Position numbers and translations under genes: made by a program. DNA of 64,000 nucleotides. Origin: Siphonodentalium dalli. Lineage: Eukaryota; Mollusca; Scaphopoda; Gadilida; Siphonodentaliidae. Of this stretch, positions 46,476 through 58,315 are shown piece after piece (position 1 is the first letter of the stretch; every line of letters begins with the position of its first letter). Below the pieces are notes generated by a model. The model was not told the DNA's origin and searched no databases. It saw nothing but the letters and a program-made list of their open reading frames with translations. The stretch is from positions 217,974,151-218,038,150 of the forward strand of contig CP136065.1 of assembly GCA_032622095.1 (NCBI GenBank). The letters run 5' to 3'.

Positions 46476-48243
46476 ACTCGAGACTTGATGCGTGTATCTG
46501 GTGTTGCACTGATTATTTAAACGAATAGTTCATGTTCCAATTGTGGTAAATATCAGCCAGGTTTCTAAAAAAAAAAACGGAAATATAGGAATACAAGCTT
46601 ATTCCAACATATACTCTTCAACTTAGTTGCAATAAAATAACAAAGACAATGTCCGCTTGCCACCGCTTAGAAGAACGACCAGCACACATGGTTGTCATTA
46701 ACAAATATGATTATATATCATTATATACTGCGGATCCGATAGACAGATCTCTAGACCATTTAAATAATTAATAGGGCCTACGTAAAAACAAACTAAACGA
46801 CTGGGGCATAACGTTATGACGATCACCCGGCCATGCATGTCAAATGAGAAAAAAAAGTCCATTTCTTTTGAAAATAGCTCATAAAATTGATCACCCAGAA
46901 TGTGTTTCCCCATTTCTCGATCCAGGTGGGTCAAAGACAAACTTACTTACACGCTATAACATATGTTGTTCATATACACAAGTCCTATAGCAGCATCATA
47001 TAGGCCTATATTCAGATATTCATGTATGTAATTGGTTGTAATAAATGTTTATTGTTAATTAAATCTTGACGTTCATATAATTCATCATATAGAGTTCTGG
47101 ACAGTGCGGGTCGTACTGTTGTTCATGGATTTCAATACCATAATTACTTGTTTATGTAAAATATGTGAACATAGCCGTCATTGCCATGTGAATGACAATG
47201 TATATGTATATATTCACTTGCGCAAGTCTCTGCTGGACTCAAGTGATGTTTTCGGCCTGTCCGGATCTCTGTTTGGATGTTCGGATGTCCTTCCGCATTT
47301 CCGGTGACGTAATTCATATGCAAACATGGATTATTAAAATGACTTATTAAGTAACTGGGAAAACAGACTTTCTTATTCTCTACACAATATACATTGTTTT
47401 GTGATCATGCAGTGTGGGGAATCAAACTACGGTGTCGCGACGTGCCTTTCCATTTTTGGAAAAGACGTGAAAATGACGAGTGTTGTTATCCCTTGCGCGA
47501 AATTACCCTATCTCTATAACTGACGTCGGATATGGCCAGGCGACTAAAACGGCTGCAAAAACCAACCAACCAACCAACAGATTTTTCGTTACTGAATATG
47601 AACATAATGATGGGTTGAGACGCCCGGGTGAGTAAATTAAGAATGATCACGTTTTACACTTAATATTAATAGTTGATTACATATGACCGGAAATGGGCTG
47701 TGTGTATTGAATTGAGATGATGAAATAATGACACTATTCTCGCTCGGTGTGTCTGACAGCGAGATGTCTCATCGGATTCTCGTATATTCTCGCTCTTTGT
47801 GTCTGGCAGCGACATGGCTCATCGTAGTCCGATGTAACTTATGACCTCATCGTCTGTAACCGGGATTGATAAACTCATTGGCCGAATTTACCGTATAATC
47901 GACCCGACGCCCTCTCACTGTGTTTTCGTTGGGTGCAACATGTTGTAATAGTAACAACCATGTGTTGAGAGAATCTCACTTTAAAGCTTGCTGGCGCCAC
48001 AATCGAGTCCGGTTCCGTGGATCAAAACTGGTCTAAAATGCGCGATTTTTGCTATACGGCTATATGCTATATTTCCGGACAATTACATCACAGACCATTA
48101 CATAAAAGTGGTGCTCTGCAATAGATAGATTCCTCAATGTAAAGTTAGGTGCATTGATGTCCTGATTATACGATCTATAATTTGATACACCATATCATTA
48201 CCACACCGCAGTTGATACGTTGATAAGTCATAAAACAACTATC
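46476..48243. other. Unannotated DNA
   Basis: CGACTAAAACGGCTGCAAAA followed by (CCAA)n at 47543-47578 is a possible retroelement tail; a similar GCGGCTAAAACG tail is at 63820. TCTCGCTCGGTGTGTCTGAC and TCTCGCTCTTTGTGTCTGGC, 46 bp apart near 47740-47810, form a short duplication. Confidence 0.4.
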
Positions 48244-48565
48244 CAACATATCGTCGCGAAAATACGCACATAATCGACATATAATGTGAAATATGTACAT
48301 AATGTGATTATTTGATTCTGAAATAAGCAGATAGTGGAGTCATTGGACGTTTTTTTCATTTTATGGCGCAGACCACCATGAAAAGTCGTGGGTTGGCTTA
48401 GTTGTGTCATTGTCCGCACATAATCTGCTGAGAATTGCATCATTAAGAGTTCTCATTATCATCACATTATCGACTCAAAATTAGACGATTCTAAGCAGAT
48501 TATCTACATAAAACAAGTTCTTCATAAGAGCAGATAATGTGCGGTTTTCGGAAGAACAGACTCAA
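48244..48565 (+). mobile_element. MITE family E copy (orientation A)
   Basis: ACATATCGTCGCGAAAATAC left end and GTTTTCGGAAGAACAGACTC right end with the family landmarks between; a small internal deletion around 48385. Confidence 0.85.
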
Positions 48566-48793
48566 CTATCGCACTAATAGCGTTCGTGTTCTTTATGGTA
48601 CTGATACTGGACGATATGGTAAAAATAAAGCGTTTGTCTCAAATTTAAAGCAGCTGACACTTGCCCATGGCTGTGATTCGTTGTTAGAGTATATGTAGAA
48701 TGTTTGTCGTGATTGCGTGTATTTATCGCTCCATCTTATGCTCCCTCGTTGCAAATTAGGTAAACAGGTATCAAGCCAAAATTGTGTTATTAT

Positions 48794-49888
48794 GGGTGGT
48801 AGCCCAGTGGTTAGAAGGTTACAGTGAAGTAATTCGATTGGTAGCTCCCTCCAACGGAATTTGGACCAAGATGCAGGAGAGAATTTTAAACATTCTGGGC
48901 TCTGGTTGGTTAATAGTAGTTTTTATATTTTCGTCCATATTTTCTCAGAGAGAAATCGGTCAGCTATAACACCAATGATAGGTATATATACTACCATCAT
49001 TTACTTTATCGACATGGACCTCACATGGTGACTTTTCATGTTCATTTTAAGATAGTTTGTGTTGCAATTTGCAATTGTAAACAGGGGTGGGGTCAGGAAA
49101 GGGTTAATAAGAAGAAAACAAAGTCATGGATAGAGATTTTCAAATGTGAAGAGTCCAGGAACCGATTTGGGTCATTTTCAGATGGCATGTCATTGACGCT
49201 GTTGTCACTTGGTTACAATGAAGTAATTCGATTGGTAGCGCCCTCCAACGGATTTTGGACCAAGATGCAGGAGAGAATTAAAAAAATTCTGGGCTCTGGT
49301 TGGTTAATAGTAGTTTTGATATTTAAACATATAAAATACATGCAATCACTCCTCTTGAAATTTCAGACTCCAAACAAAACATTGGCACATTGTAAATTTA
49401 AAGGTACATTCCATGCTCGACGATATGATTTGTTTCATGCAGAAACTATGCACAGATGCCAATCCTGGTGACCATGTACTCATTTATCACAATTCGTGGA
49501 TAGTCAGGGCTGCAGGCTATTATATGTTAACACTGAGGCCTATGGGAAATTATTACTTCACTGTAACCTAGAGTGTCGGACTTGTAATGGTGTCGACGCA
49601 CCGGTATGAGATCGCGCCCTGCCGGTGAACTATTGTCTCCGCAACAGTGGCTTGTCCGGATTAAGCGGTGTGTGCTATATATAGCAAGGTCACTCGTACT
49701 GTGCTCGCTTCGTCGTACCTTGACCAGAAATAGGTATCCGTAAGCCGCTCTAGTGAAGCGCCTGTAAAATGGCAGCAGGCACAAGACTCGGCATTACTCA
49801 TAAAACACAGTTGGGGTAATAATGTAAGCGCTTAGAGCTACACCAGGGATTAAGCGCTATATAAATAAAAAACATTATTATTATTATA
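48794..49888 (+). mobile_element. tRNA-derived SINE interrupted by a 754-bp element
   Basis: Left piece 48794-48815 (GGTAGCCCAGTGGTTAGA, Pol III box A) continues after the insertion with AGAGTGTCGGACTTGTAATG and a box-B-like GGTATGAGATCG at about 49601. The 3' part has GTAAGCGCTTAGAGC, GGATTAAGCGCTATATAAAT and an (ATT)n tail. This tail type is widespread in metazoan SINEs. Removing the insertion and one AGA restores a contiguous head. Confidence 0.88.
48816..49569. mobile_element. 754-bp TIR element inserted in the SINE, AGA target duplication
   Basis: Perfect 18-bp inverted ends AGGTTACAGTGAAGTAAT; flanking AGA at 48813-48815 and 49570-49572. An internal direct repeat (AATTCGATTGGTAGC, CCAAGATGCAGGAGAGAATT, CTGGGCTCTGGTTGGTTAAT) occurs at 48830-48930 and 49222-49318. 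The open frame 49025-49471 crosses that repeat and has no domain. A 3-bp duplication would fit PIF/Harbinger, though AGA is not its usual TWA. Confidence 0.85.
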
Positions 49889-50767
49889 TTCCAGATGGAC
49901 GTTTTAACGGATATATATGTATAACTAAACAGCGAAACATGACCTATTGGGATTGGTGCCTATGCTTTGCCTAAATGCACATTTTACCAAAAGTGAACAT
50001 GTACATGTATGTTTATTTTGAGTTTACATTTGTATCGTTTTGGTATATTATATATATTATATTTACACCCATGAGTTGTTGAGACTAATGACCGTCCGTT
50101 CATAATGGTACAGCAAACTTACATTTCCATGCGAAGAACACGTGTCCCGAGTAGTCGGATAGATACAAGCAGTGAACTCGTTTATGGTGCCATGTCCGAT
50201 TCGATAAAAAAAAAGTGTTCGATCTATATCAGGGGAGTGTCGGAACAAATTTCAGACATGCAAGATACCTTTGGCCATTTTTCGGACCCATCCAACCCTC
50301 CCTCGAGTCGAGGGCATCGACACACAATATTTCCGTTTTGGCAAGTTTGTTCCGACCATTTCCCGACACCACCCCTAGAAACATGGGTCAACAATTGTCG
50401 GAAGAATATAAGAATTTTCACCATTTACTATTTGTTTCCTATCAACTACCTATTACAGGTTGGTGTATGTGATTAGCTAAGTTTGACAGTGATTACTTAT
50501 GCAATGTGTCCATGCATTTTATGTTCTGAGTGACCAAGATTGACAGATACCCGGATACAACAAGAAACAATATATACAAACTGTCTGAATGCAGTCTTGA
50601 TGCGAACATTAAGTTATCTTTAAGATGAGAAATAGTTGAAAGTTTGGAGGAAAATTTGTTTTGAGCTACGGGAAAAATGCTTTTGGGTCCTCAAGAAATT
50701 ACATGTTCGGACAAGTATAGCAGGACAATTAGAAACTAGACTTCCAAGAATATTACATCATAGTATT
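49889..50767. other. Unannotated DNA
   Basis: GAGTGTCGGAACAAATTTCA at 50235 and GTTTGTTCCGACCATTTCCC at 50346 form the inverted ends of a short (about 140-bp) palindromic MITE-like unit. Overlapping frames 50105-50476 are shadows of it. Confidence 0.4.
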
Positions 50768-51498
50768 CAGCCTGTTCTCATGAAAATAAGTTCATATTGA
50801 ACTTATTTCAAACACACAAATTAACCAACATCGACATTACAGTACCAGTCAAAAGAAGTGGTATATTAAACGCGCTATTTTCGCGCCCAATGTCGCAATA
50901 ATATTGCAAGTGGAACTGCATCGCTTGCCATATTATTGCAATATTTTGCGCTTAATATCGCAATATTTCGCGCTTAATATTGCTTCTTCAATATTTTGTA
51001 TTGCATAAATATAGACAAAAGTTTTAGATGTGTATATAATTATAGTTGTAAATGCTATGTGCACACGGTATGTACACTATATGCACAGTATTTATCTAAT
51101 ATAAATATAACACTATCGGGTCTGTATGAAATTTTGCTTGCTTAATATCGCAATATTTTGCACTCAATATCGCAATAATAAGCGCGACTGATTTTTGGTG
51201 TTCCGCTATAATGGCGCCTTTTTTCGAAATTAAGCGCGCGCAATATCGCAATAAAGGCGCCCCTCAATATACCACTTCTTCTGATTGGTACTGTGTGTGA
51301 ATCTGAATTACTGTTTATATGAACCTAAATCGACTTACCAGATATACGTTTTTTATAATGTGTTCTCATTATGGCCGCGCCATATAATGTAATAACGTGT
51401 ATAAGTCCACTATGGGCTTATTTCATAATCAAATAAGTCCAATAAGAACATATGTGAAGATTTATGTCCGATATGAACCTATTTGCACGAGGATCATT
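50768..51498 (-). mobile_element. Family E-like MITE split by a Tc1/mariner-like MITE
   Basis: Left CAGCCTGTTCTCATGAAAAT and right CCTATTTGCACGAGGATCAT ends, with ATAATGTGTTCTCATTATGG and GTAATAACGTGTATAAGTCC between. Removing 50840-51293 joins the two halves. Confidence 0.8.
50840..51293. mobile_element. Tc1/mariner-like MITE, 454 bp
   Basis: Inverted ends CAGTACCAGTCAAAAGAAGT and CAGTACCAATCAGAAGAAGT, each followed by GGTATATT. Left flank TA, right flank TG (probable mutated TA). The CAGT start and TA target fit Tc1/mariner. The interior repeats GCGCTTAATATCGCAATA-like motifs at least five times. No transposase. Confidence 0.85.
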
Positions 51499-51927
51499 TT
51501 ATTTATGGGTAGATTCCCTGAGAGAACATAAAAGGTGACACATGTCGTCATGGTGATATATGATGACCTGATATGTCCATCAGCTGTCGCCCGCGTAATG
51601 AAAGAACGTTGATGTAATTGAATCGTTTGAGACACCCGTGTGTGGCTGCTTTTGTTTGAATAAATATTCTTCGATCAATATAATACAACGAATACTGTGT
51701 GCCAATAACACAGTTTGCTAATTCGTTGCACCTACTGAGCGCCATTTGGTGGAGTCAACAATTCAACTAGGTTTCGTAACGTCAAATGCGGGAGATACCC
51801 AGTGTGAATTGAAATGGCTCAATGCCTTAAAACAACTGTCATCCACGTACATGTACATGCCAAATTAGATTGAAATTCTTCTTATTTTCATTATTAATAA
51901 CTTTCTAATAAATTTCACATGTCGACA
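51499..51927. other. Unannotated DNA
   Basis: No feature supported. Confidence 0.45.
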
Positions 51928-52471
51928 GGGGGGGGGGGGTGAACAAAAATTCAGGCACATATGCCGGGGTGGGTGGGTGGTCAAAGCCACCAACAAGCAA
52001 TTTTTTCTGCAACTAAAAAAAAATTCTGCTTGTTTTTTAAGTGTTTTGGCAATGAGTTGGGCTTCAAAACCACTTTGAATGAGAGAAATAATGTAATTCT
52101 AACTGGTAAACTGACTGCAGGCAGTTATCGTGTTGTATTTTGTTGCAAATTTTGAAATCCAAGATGGCCGCTGGCAGCCATGTTTTTTTGGCCGAATGAC
52201 CTCAAAATGACTCATTCCTATTTACATGTCCATGTTAACATCCATGATAAATAGTATGAACAGAAATTCATATACAGCTGTTTACAGTGAATTTCCCCCC
52301 GCAAATCTCTGATTTGGTGTTAAAAGGGGGGGTGGGTGTCAAAAAATGGTCGGAAAAAACTGCCGTAAACGGAAAAACAATTGGCGGTGGGGGTGGGTGG
52401 GTACAAAAAATGATCGAAAGGGAAAAAATGCCATACGTGCCAGAAATTTTTTTCCGACCCCCCCCCCCCCC
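51928..52471 (-). mobile_element. MITE family A, copy 2 (inverted relative to 252-789)
   Basis: G-tract then TGAACAAAAATTCAGGCACA on the left; GGCATTTTTTCCC complement, TTTTTTTCCGACC and a C-tract on the right. Aligns with copy 1 throughout, including the GCCGCTGGCAGCCATGTTTT segment. Confidence 0.85.
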
Positions 52472-53062
52472 TGATGTCGAAAGCATTTCCAATACTTATA
52501 CTTCACTTATCAAAACCGTTGTTGTGTAAACATTACTAATTTATTGTCAAAGTGGAATTACCGATTAATGTCGAATTTGTCCAGTAAGTTACAACAGTTT
52601 AATCAGCACTTAACGGTAAACCGTGGAAAAGGTCAAAACAATGAAAAATATTCGGAAAATGATATTCAAACTAAACTATTTGAACTTTCTATACGAGTAG
52701 CGACGTTTGTTTGTTGTCAAACCAATGTAACATTTTGTTTACATAACTATAGTTTCATCACGATAGCTATCAGTGATGAATATACGAACAAAGTGTATCT
52801 AAATATCCATGTTATTCTCAGTGGTGATTATTTTACACAGAAGTTTATGTTTGTTTGGACATTTACCAAGGATGAGATCAAGTGACCAATGTTATGATGG
52901 ATCTTTGGACTGGTGCTACGCGTAACAGACATGTAACCCGATTTGTGTCTGACTATGTTTGTTGTTTGCCAGTTGTGTATCCCGGTCCGTTGTATCTACG
53001 TGAAGCGGCGGTGAAATTAATCCTTTGTGAATTATTTTTCCGCTAACATTACCGACAACGAC
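52472..53062. other. Unannotated DNA
   Basis: Open frame 52544-52885 (+, 113 codons) has no recognised domain and weak coding character; not called. Confidence 0.4.
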
Positions 53063-53578
53063 CACCCCTGGCCAAGTGGTCCTGCTAATATTCTATGATG
53101 CTGGTGGTCCAGCTGAATTATTATGATGCGGGTAGGGCAAACTGATGCCGTTACGAAAAAGTACCGTTATATTTTCTAAAGTTGTCATTTTCCCGGTGTT
53201 TGGCTAATCCAAGCGATTTAAAAAAAAAATCAGTGTGTGTATGAAACATTCAAGAACAAATATTTTTTGAAAAAATATAATAATGCCTGCACTGGTGTTT
53301 CTAAAACGACGTGAATAACCATCTATATTTTAGTTTTTCAACAACTAATACAACCAGTATTAAAAATATTTCGCAATAAATAATTGTTTGAATGTTTGAT
53401 ACGCATAATGGCTTTTCCTGTATATGTACAGATTATCGGAACACCGCGAAAAAGACAAATTAGAAAAATATAACGGTACTTTTTGTTAACAGCATCAGTT
53501 TTCCCTAACAGCATCATATAAATTCAGCAGGACCCAACCGCATCATACCTAATTAGCAGGTCTACTTGACCGGGGGTG
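53063..53578. mobile_element. MITE family J with long inverted ends
   Basis: Left CACCCCTGGCCAAGTGGTCC and right, reverse-complemented, CACCCCCGGTCAAGTAGACC, both followed by TGCTAAT and TATGATGC. Inner inverted AAGTACCGTTATATTTTCTA also matches. A solo right end is at 59697-59740. Confidence 0.8.
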
Positions 53579-53920
53579 ATTATGTAATACCTTGAAAACG
53601 ATCAGAAAAGCTCATAATTGTGAACGCTCTTTATTATCTACCTCTTTTTGTGCGATGGAAGCATGGACGCCCTTTATAAAAGGTGATCATTAGAATTTTT
53701 GCTATAAGCTGACATAAATTCAAAACGTCATATTAATGGGCTGATGGGTCCAATGTGACTGTTTTGTGGTATATAGAGAACGTACAGGTGTTGGCTTCAT
53801 GGTGTTGATTTGGACAGCGCATCATAGGCGATGGCTGTAAATTTTTCGTATGCAATAAAAGGTCAGCCGACCACAGTGTCCACCGACAACGTGGCAAGTC
53901 GATGCCGCTTTGAAATTAAA
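53579..53920. repeat. Decayed family E-like fragment
   Basis: GAACGCTCTTTATTATCTAC and ATAAGCTGACATAAATTCAA recall the E-family joint motif at 37226 and 44925. Confidence 0.4.
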
Positions 53921-53924
53921 TTAA

Positions 53925-54310
53925 ATGTCGAAAAGGATTAATAACTGCGTAAAATATTTTTTCCGTCATCTATGTACATGTACATGTTGCACATCTCCAA
54001 TATGTGAGTAACAATACTCTGAAGTTTCAAATATCTACGATCCAAACTGCAGGAGGAGTTGATTACACAATGAAGGTACCCTCATACAGAAAATTATAAG
54101 TCGAAAAGGGTTAATAACTCCGGAAAAAATAATGTTTCCGTCATCTATATACATGTTGTACATCTCCAATATGTGGGTAACAATACTCTCGAAAAGGGTT
54201 AATAACTGTCCAAAACAAAATTCCGTCATCTATATACATGTTGCACATCTTCAATATATGGCCAACAATATTCTGAAGTTTCAAATCTCTAGGATGAAAG
54301 CTGTATAGTC
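53925..54310 (+). repeat. Tandem repeat with TCGAAAAGGGTTAATAACT units
   Basis: Three units starting at 53928, 54101 and 54188. Each has CCGTCATCTAT, TACATGTTG, CATCTCCAATATGTG and AACAATACTCTGAAG segments; unit lengths differ because the middle copy lost its tail. Confidence 0.88.
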
Positions 54311-54604
54311 GTTCAGCCACATAGGTTTACCGTTACCAAACCGACGGATGAATTCTGAGTTGTATATTTTGAAAGCTCAATCAATGCCCATTCCAACGGT
54401 GTGTGATGATAGCCTTTGTAAAACGGTAGCTTTATATCAATAAAACATGAAAGTATACAATCTTGTTTTTTTACATAGAAATGTTACGCCATAGCATTTC
54501 GAAGGTATTTGGGGTTCAAAGTTCGAAATTGTTTACAGTTTTTGCTGTTCGATTTCTGTAAAATACTTCATTTCTGGTCGTATATGTGAGTCAAAACTAT
54601 CAAT

Positions 54605-55030
54605 GGTCAAGGGCGGATCCAAGGGGGGGGGGGCGGGGGGGGCGCCCGGTGCGCGCCCCCCTATTTTCGCCAGAGCAAGGAATTTTTGTGAGGTGTACTG
54701 GCGCCATTTGTCTCGGGCGCCCGAAGATTCCACACTGAGTATTGCTAACGTTCATGCAAATACAGCAGTTTACATGTTTTACATTACTCAAACGTATATA
54801 TTTTTAACAATGGGTTGAAATGACTTCAATTTGGTATTCCACGCAATGTGTATATAGCCATGCAAGGGGCGAATCCAACATCACGAGAAGAAGGCCCGCG
54901 GGCTATTTTTCGCCATGCAGAGCAAACAATTTCTGCGACATTTTGTATCGGAGTGTCGGAAAATATCTCGCCCGGCGCCAAGTTTTGGGCGCTCGAAGTT
55001 TCAACACTGAATATTTCTATCAAAAATAAA
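54605..55030 (+). repeat. GGCGGATCCAAGGGG-type repeat, two diverged tandem units
   Basis: Unit 1 (GGGCGGATCCAAGGGG, CGCGCCCCCCTATTTTCGCC, GGGCGCCCGAAGATT) and unit 2 from 54866 (GGGGCGAATCCAACATC, GGCTATTTTTCGCCATGCAG, GGGCGCTCGAAGTTTC). All ORFs here are G/C-tract artefacts. Similar GGATCCGCCACTGATGG ends an element at about 56368. Confidence 0.7.
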
Positions 55031-56185
55031 TATAGCAATTCTAAAAGTGGAGTCAAAATTTAGACAATTCCATCTACATATATGTAAAGAACAAATGATT
55101 GATAAACATGAGTCGTCTACAGTGCACTCTAGGTTATACAATGTAGTCCGATCAACGCCCGGACTATAAAACGCACTGGTGGCAGTATCATCGTAAATAG
55201 ATTATCTGAAGGCACATACGCCATACTATTATATGGTATACATGTACCGTACATAGTATATTTTCGAATTATTATAGAAATACATTGCTGGATCGTTTCC
55301 AATGGTATATATGCATGTCATTTAAAATTGGTTATATCTTCCATCACATGTTGTGCCACCCTAATTGGAACAAATGTGTGATAACAAGACATCTTCAGGT
55401 CACGACAAATACGCATCTGCCATTGCTTAATAAAAAAAAGTCTGACACGAACTCGTCCTTCAAAACATCGGTTTCCATGTGTCGTTATCGTCATTAGTCA
55501 GTTGATTGGCTGAACATATATTTATTCATAACCCAAACATTTACACAACAGATATTAATTTACATACAATAGTTTAATTAACATTATGGATGCAACCAGA
55601 ATGTAGATGAATAGGGGATTGGAATACTATTTAATCTGTTCCGTGTCAGATATTTTTAGGTGAAACTGTGATTATACTAATAAAACGAGTACGTGATTGG
55701 AGTGTGATCCGACCACCCGTTTGGCTTGTATTGATGACTTATTTTGCTGGTGTATCATGAAGTAAAACTGAAAAAATCAGCATGGTCAATGGAGGAATTA
55801 AGTGGTTGGATAGATGCATTGTATTACCAGCCGAAACACCTCTATACTAGTACAGTCTAGAAGCCATGATTTTGCGATTATTCATTCTGAATTACAAAAT
55901 ATTCTCACACGCACCAGCCCAAACCATAGGCGACCGTGATTCCGGGGCTTATCCATGGGCATGTCCGGTGCGCCAAAATCATCATGTCGCCCAGATAATT
56001 CACATTCGCACAGACTTTCAGAAGATAAGGTCACTGTTCAAAGAAGCTTTGATCTTCCATCACTAACCTTCCATAGTATATCGTAATTGTACTTAATATT
56101 ATTGTCACTCGTTCCATATAGGCCTAATATAAAGCAATATAAACAGGGTCCAGAACACAGGAAAACGCGTCGTTTTGAATGTAGT
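55031..56185. other. Unannotated DNA
   Basis: No feature supported. Confidence 0.45.
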
Positions 56186-56369
56186 ATACGCAAAATTTCC
56201 CGGGGGAGGTCCCACCGGACCCCCACCTACGAGAAGGGTGGTTAAACCCCCCTCTCGTGCTCTCCCCCACTCGCCGCTTCGCGGCTGGGATGATGCTACG
56301 CATCATATATATAATAATACATGGCGCCCCCCCCCTTTCAAATTTCCTGGATCCGCCACTGATGGTATA
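56186..56369 (-). mobile_element. CAGTGGCGGATCC-ended element fragment
   Basis: On the minus strand starts CCATCAGTGGCGGATCCAGG then AAATTTGAAAGGGGGGGG and an ATATATATGATGCGTAGC loop. The CAGTGGCGGATCC end recurs in many invertebrate hAT-like MITEs. The other end is not found. Confidence 0.5.
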
Positions 56370-56540
56370 AGATAATATATAATAGGTGATGGCGAATGAC
56401 CAACCTAAGAGTAAACGTGTCCATACGTAATCAAATAAACATGAACTTGTCCACTGATATATTTCCACAAGAACGTTTGGTAATGAAGTCACGCCGCACG
56501 CGCTCCAAAAACTACGGAACGCCAGAGTAACAACAATATA

Positions 56541-56874
56541 ATGGATACCGGTAACGAATCGGATTGGGAAGATGGTTTAGATGCTGATTTATATACGCCA
56601 GTCAAGAAAAAGAGAAAAATTGAGGACACCCATGCATGAATGCATTATACATTACACAAGTTATCCAAGTGATCAAAAGAATATAACACGACCTAAAGAC
56701 GTAGAATCTTGGCAGACTCTGATTTCGGCAGCTCAGACGCGAAACTATGAACCAGTGTTGTCAAAAGTTTTGAGCGATGGTAATGTACAAACAGACGTTC
56801 AATATCATCGAAAATGTCGGCAACGCTTTATTTTGAAAAAAGATCTTGAGCGGTTGCAGAAAAGTACTGGATGA
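56541..56874 (+). pseudogene. Frameshifted fragment of an uncharacterised Cys/His protein family
   Basis: ATG at 56541 opens MDTGNESDWEDGLDADLYTP, then a basic VKKKRKIED (possible nuclear signal), and meets TGA at 56637. One frame away the protein continues with HECIIHYTSYPSDQKNITRP, VESWQTLISAAQTRNYEP, VLSKVLSDGNVQTDVQ and YHRKCRQRFILKKDLERLQK, then a stop at 56872. Similar N-terminal modules, with a CxxC followed by YHRxCRxxF, occur in large uncharacterised invertebrate proteins; here the second Cys of CxxC is His. Likely a retrocopy or transposon-linked fragment, since the frame stops after the module and no clear splice donor is seen. Confidence 0.6.
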
Positions 56875-57029
56875 TCTGTTTGGTTCAGCCATTTATGACT
56901 TTTTCGTGAGTTCATAAATTCGTTATGTTCACCAACATCGTTATCATGTGTTCCATTATAACATTTTATTGAAATAAAGAATGCATTTTATTCATCATCT
57001 GTAGTTTCGTTGGTCCGAAAATAATCAGG
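56875..57029. other. 3' flank of the fragment
   Basis: AATAAA at 56974-56979. Nothing else. Confidence 0.4.
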
Positions 57030-57142
57030 TGCCGAAATGTCCGAAGTGCCGAACAATTGTGTGCCGAATCTGCTAGGTGCCGAATCACAAACACGGGTGC
57101 CGAAACGTCCAGGTGCCGAAACGTCCAGCATTCCGAAGCGTG
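57030..57142 (+). repeat. Short tandem repeat around GTGCCGAAACGTCCAG
   Basis: About six irregular units with GTGCCGAA spaced 16-25 bp apart. Confidence 0.85.
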
Positions 57143-57540
57143 CAGCTGTATAATGAAAATTGATCTACTATGGGGATCCTTGATGTGATTGTATCCTATG
57201 CATATGCGCGAGACAAATCGACCCAATAAGTAACTGCACCTTCCTCACATATGCCAGAACACTGATTATGTATACAAGAATAATTTAAACCTAGAAGAGT
57301 GATCGAAATGGATGCGAAATGGTGTCTTTCTACAATCCTGCGAACCGCGCGACAGTGTAGAACGTTACGCGAACACTTCAAATAATGTACGTTTGTTGAA
57401 TTCTGCGCTGTGCAACATACACATGCACCCGTGGCACTGCTGAAGATTCTGGGGATCATTTACATAGATATAAGTGGATATACCAATGGTTATAACATAT
57501 ATAAACATGCTGCATAGGTTTATGACGTCATTGAATACTA
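57143..57540. other. Unannotated DNA
   Basis: No feature supported. Confidence 0.45.
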
Positions 57541-57616
57541 CTGACCGCAAAAGCGGCCAGTCGGTATATAAACTTTTTTCTGGATGGCCGCTTTTGCGGC
57601 CAGTCGATTGAAAGGG
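57541..57616. repeat. Inverted repeat around GGCCGCAAAAGCGGCC
   Basis: GACCGCAAAAGCGGCCAGTC and GGCCGCTTTTGCGGCCAGTC flank TATATAAACTTTTTT, followed by GAAAGGGTTAA. The CCCTTT/TTAA edge recalls the piggyBac-like elements. Confidence 0.75.
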
Positions 57617-57929
57617 TTAAATGTGGACAAGTGACTTACATTCCATGGGTTTGTGATATGTTGATTGAACTGTCTTTAAGTGTCTTACTGTCACTTCTTG
57701 TGTCATGTTCGCCATGACATTTTGTCAGATACAAATTCAATGCAACATATCCCAAACCCTCCATGAGAGTGAGGGTGACTTGCCTATGTCACAATTTTCC
57801 TAAAAATAGAAACACACACATGTTCCAACGGATGTTTAAGGAGATTAACATTGTTATATAGTATCTAGTCAATTTTGTAGTTTTTTTTTGTCATGAGACA
57901 CCGATGGTAGACAATGTCAATCACTGGCT
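57617..57929. other. Unannotated DNA
   Basis: Nothing recognised. Confidence 0.4.
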
Positions 57930-58021
57930 GATTCGATTCGATTCGATGTCGATATCAGGAAGGAGATTCGATATCGAGATTCGATTCGACGCAAAACTCC
58001 CGATTCGCAGATCCCTACTGC
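57930..58021 (+). repeat. GATTCGATTCG repeat ending GCAGATCCCTACTG
   Basis: The simple (GATTC)n core with a CAGATCCCTACTG end looks like the right terminus of a hAT-type MITE; the left end is not found. Confidence 0.45.
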
Positions 58022-58315
58022 AACCCCACCTTGTCTGAACTTGCCTTGCCCCTACATGTATACATGCTTGCTATACGCCATGGTAGACATACAATTGTAT
58101 TCTATAGTACAATGCATGGCCTTCCTTGACGTATATCAGGCGTGTATACATATAGGCATAGCGCGTAAAGGCAGATATCGTGGGGCCTTTGCTGAGATCT
58201 TTACAAGGACCCGTGATCAAGATGCGTATATACATGTTTGAATACACATACATAGGCCTACACGCTCAACTTCCCGATTCCAAAGTAATGCTGTACACTA
58301 AATACGGCATATATA

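Noticed and set aside
49025-49471. 148-codon open frame in the 754-bp element, considered as its transposase
   Set aside because: Has no transposase motif, and part of it (about 49222-49318) is one copy of the element's internal direct repeat.
52544-52885. 113-codon open frame after MITE A copy 2
   Set aside because: No domain and low-confidence coding composition. Could be rechecked with transcript data.
54533-55063. Gly/Pro-rich open frames
   Set aside because: Products of G- and C-tracts in a two-unit repeat.
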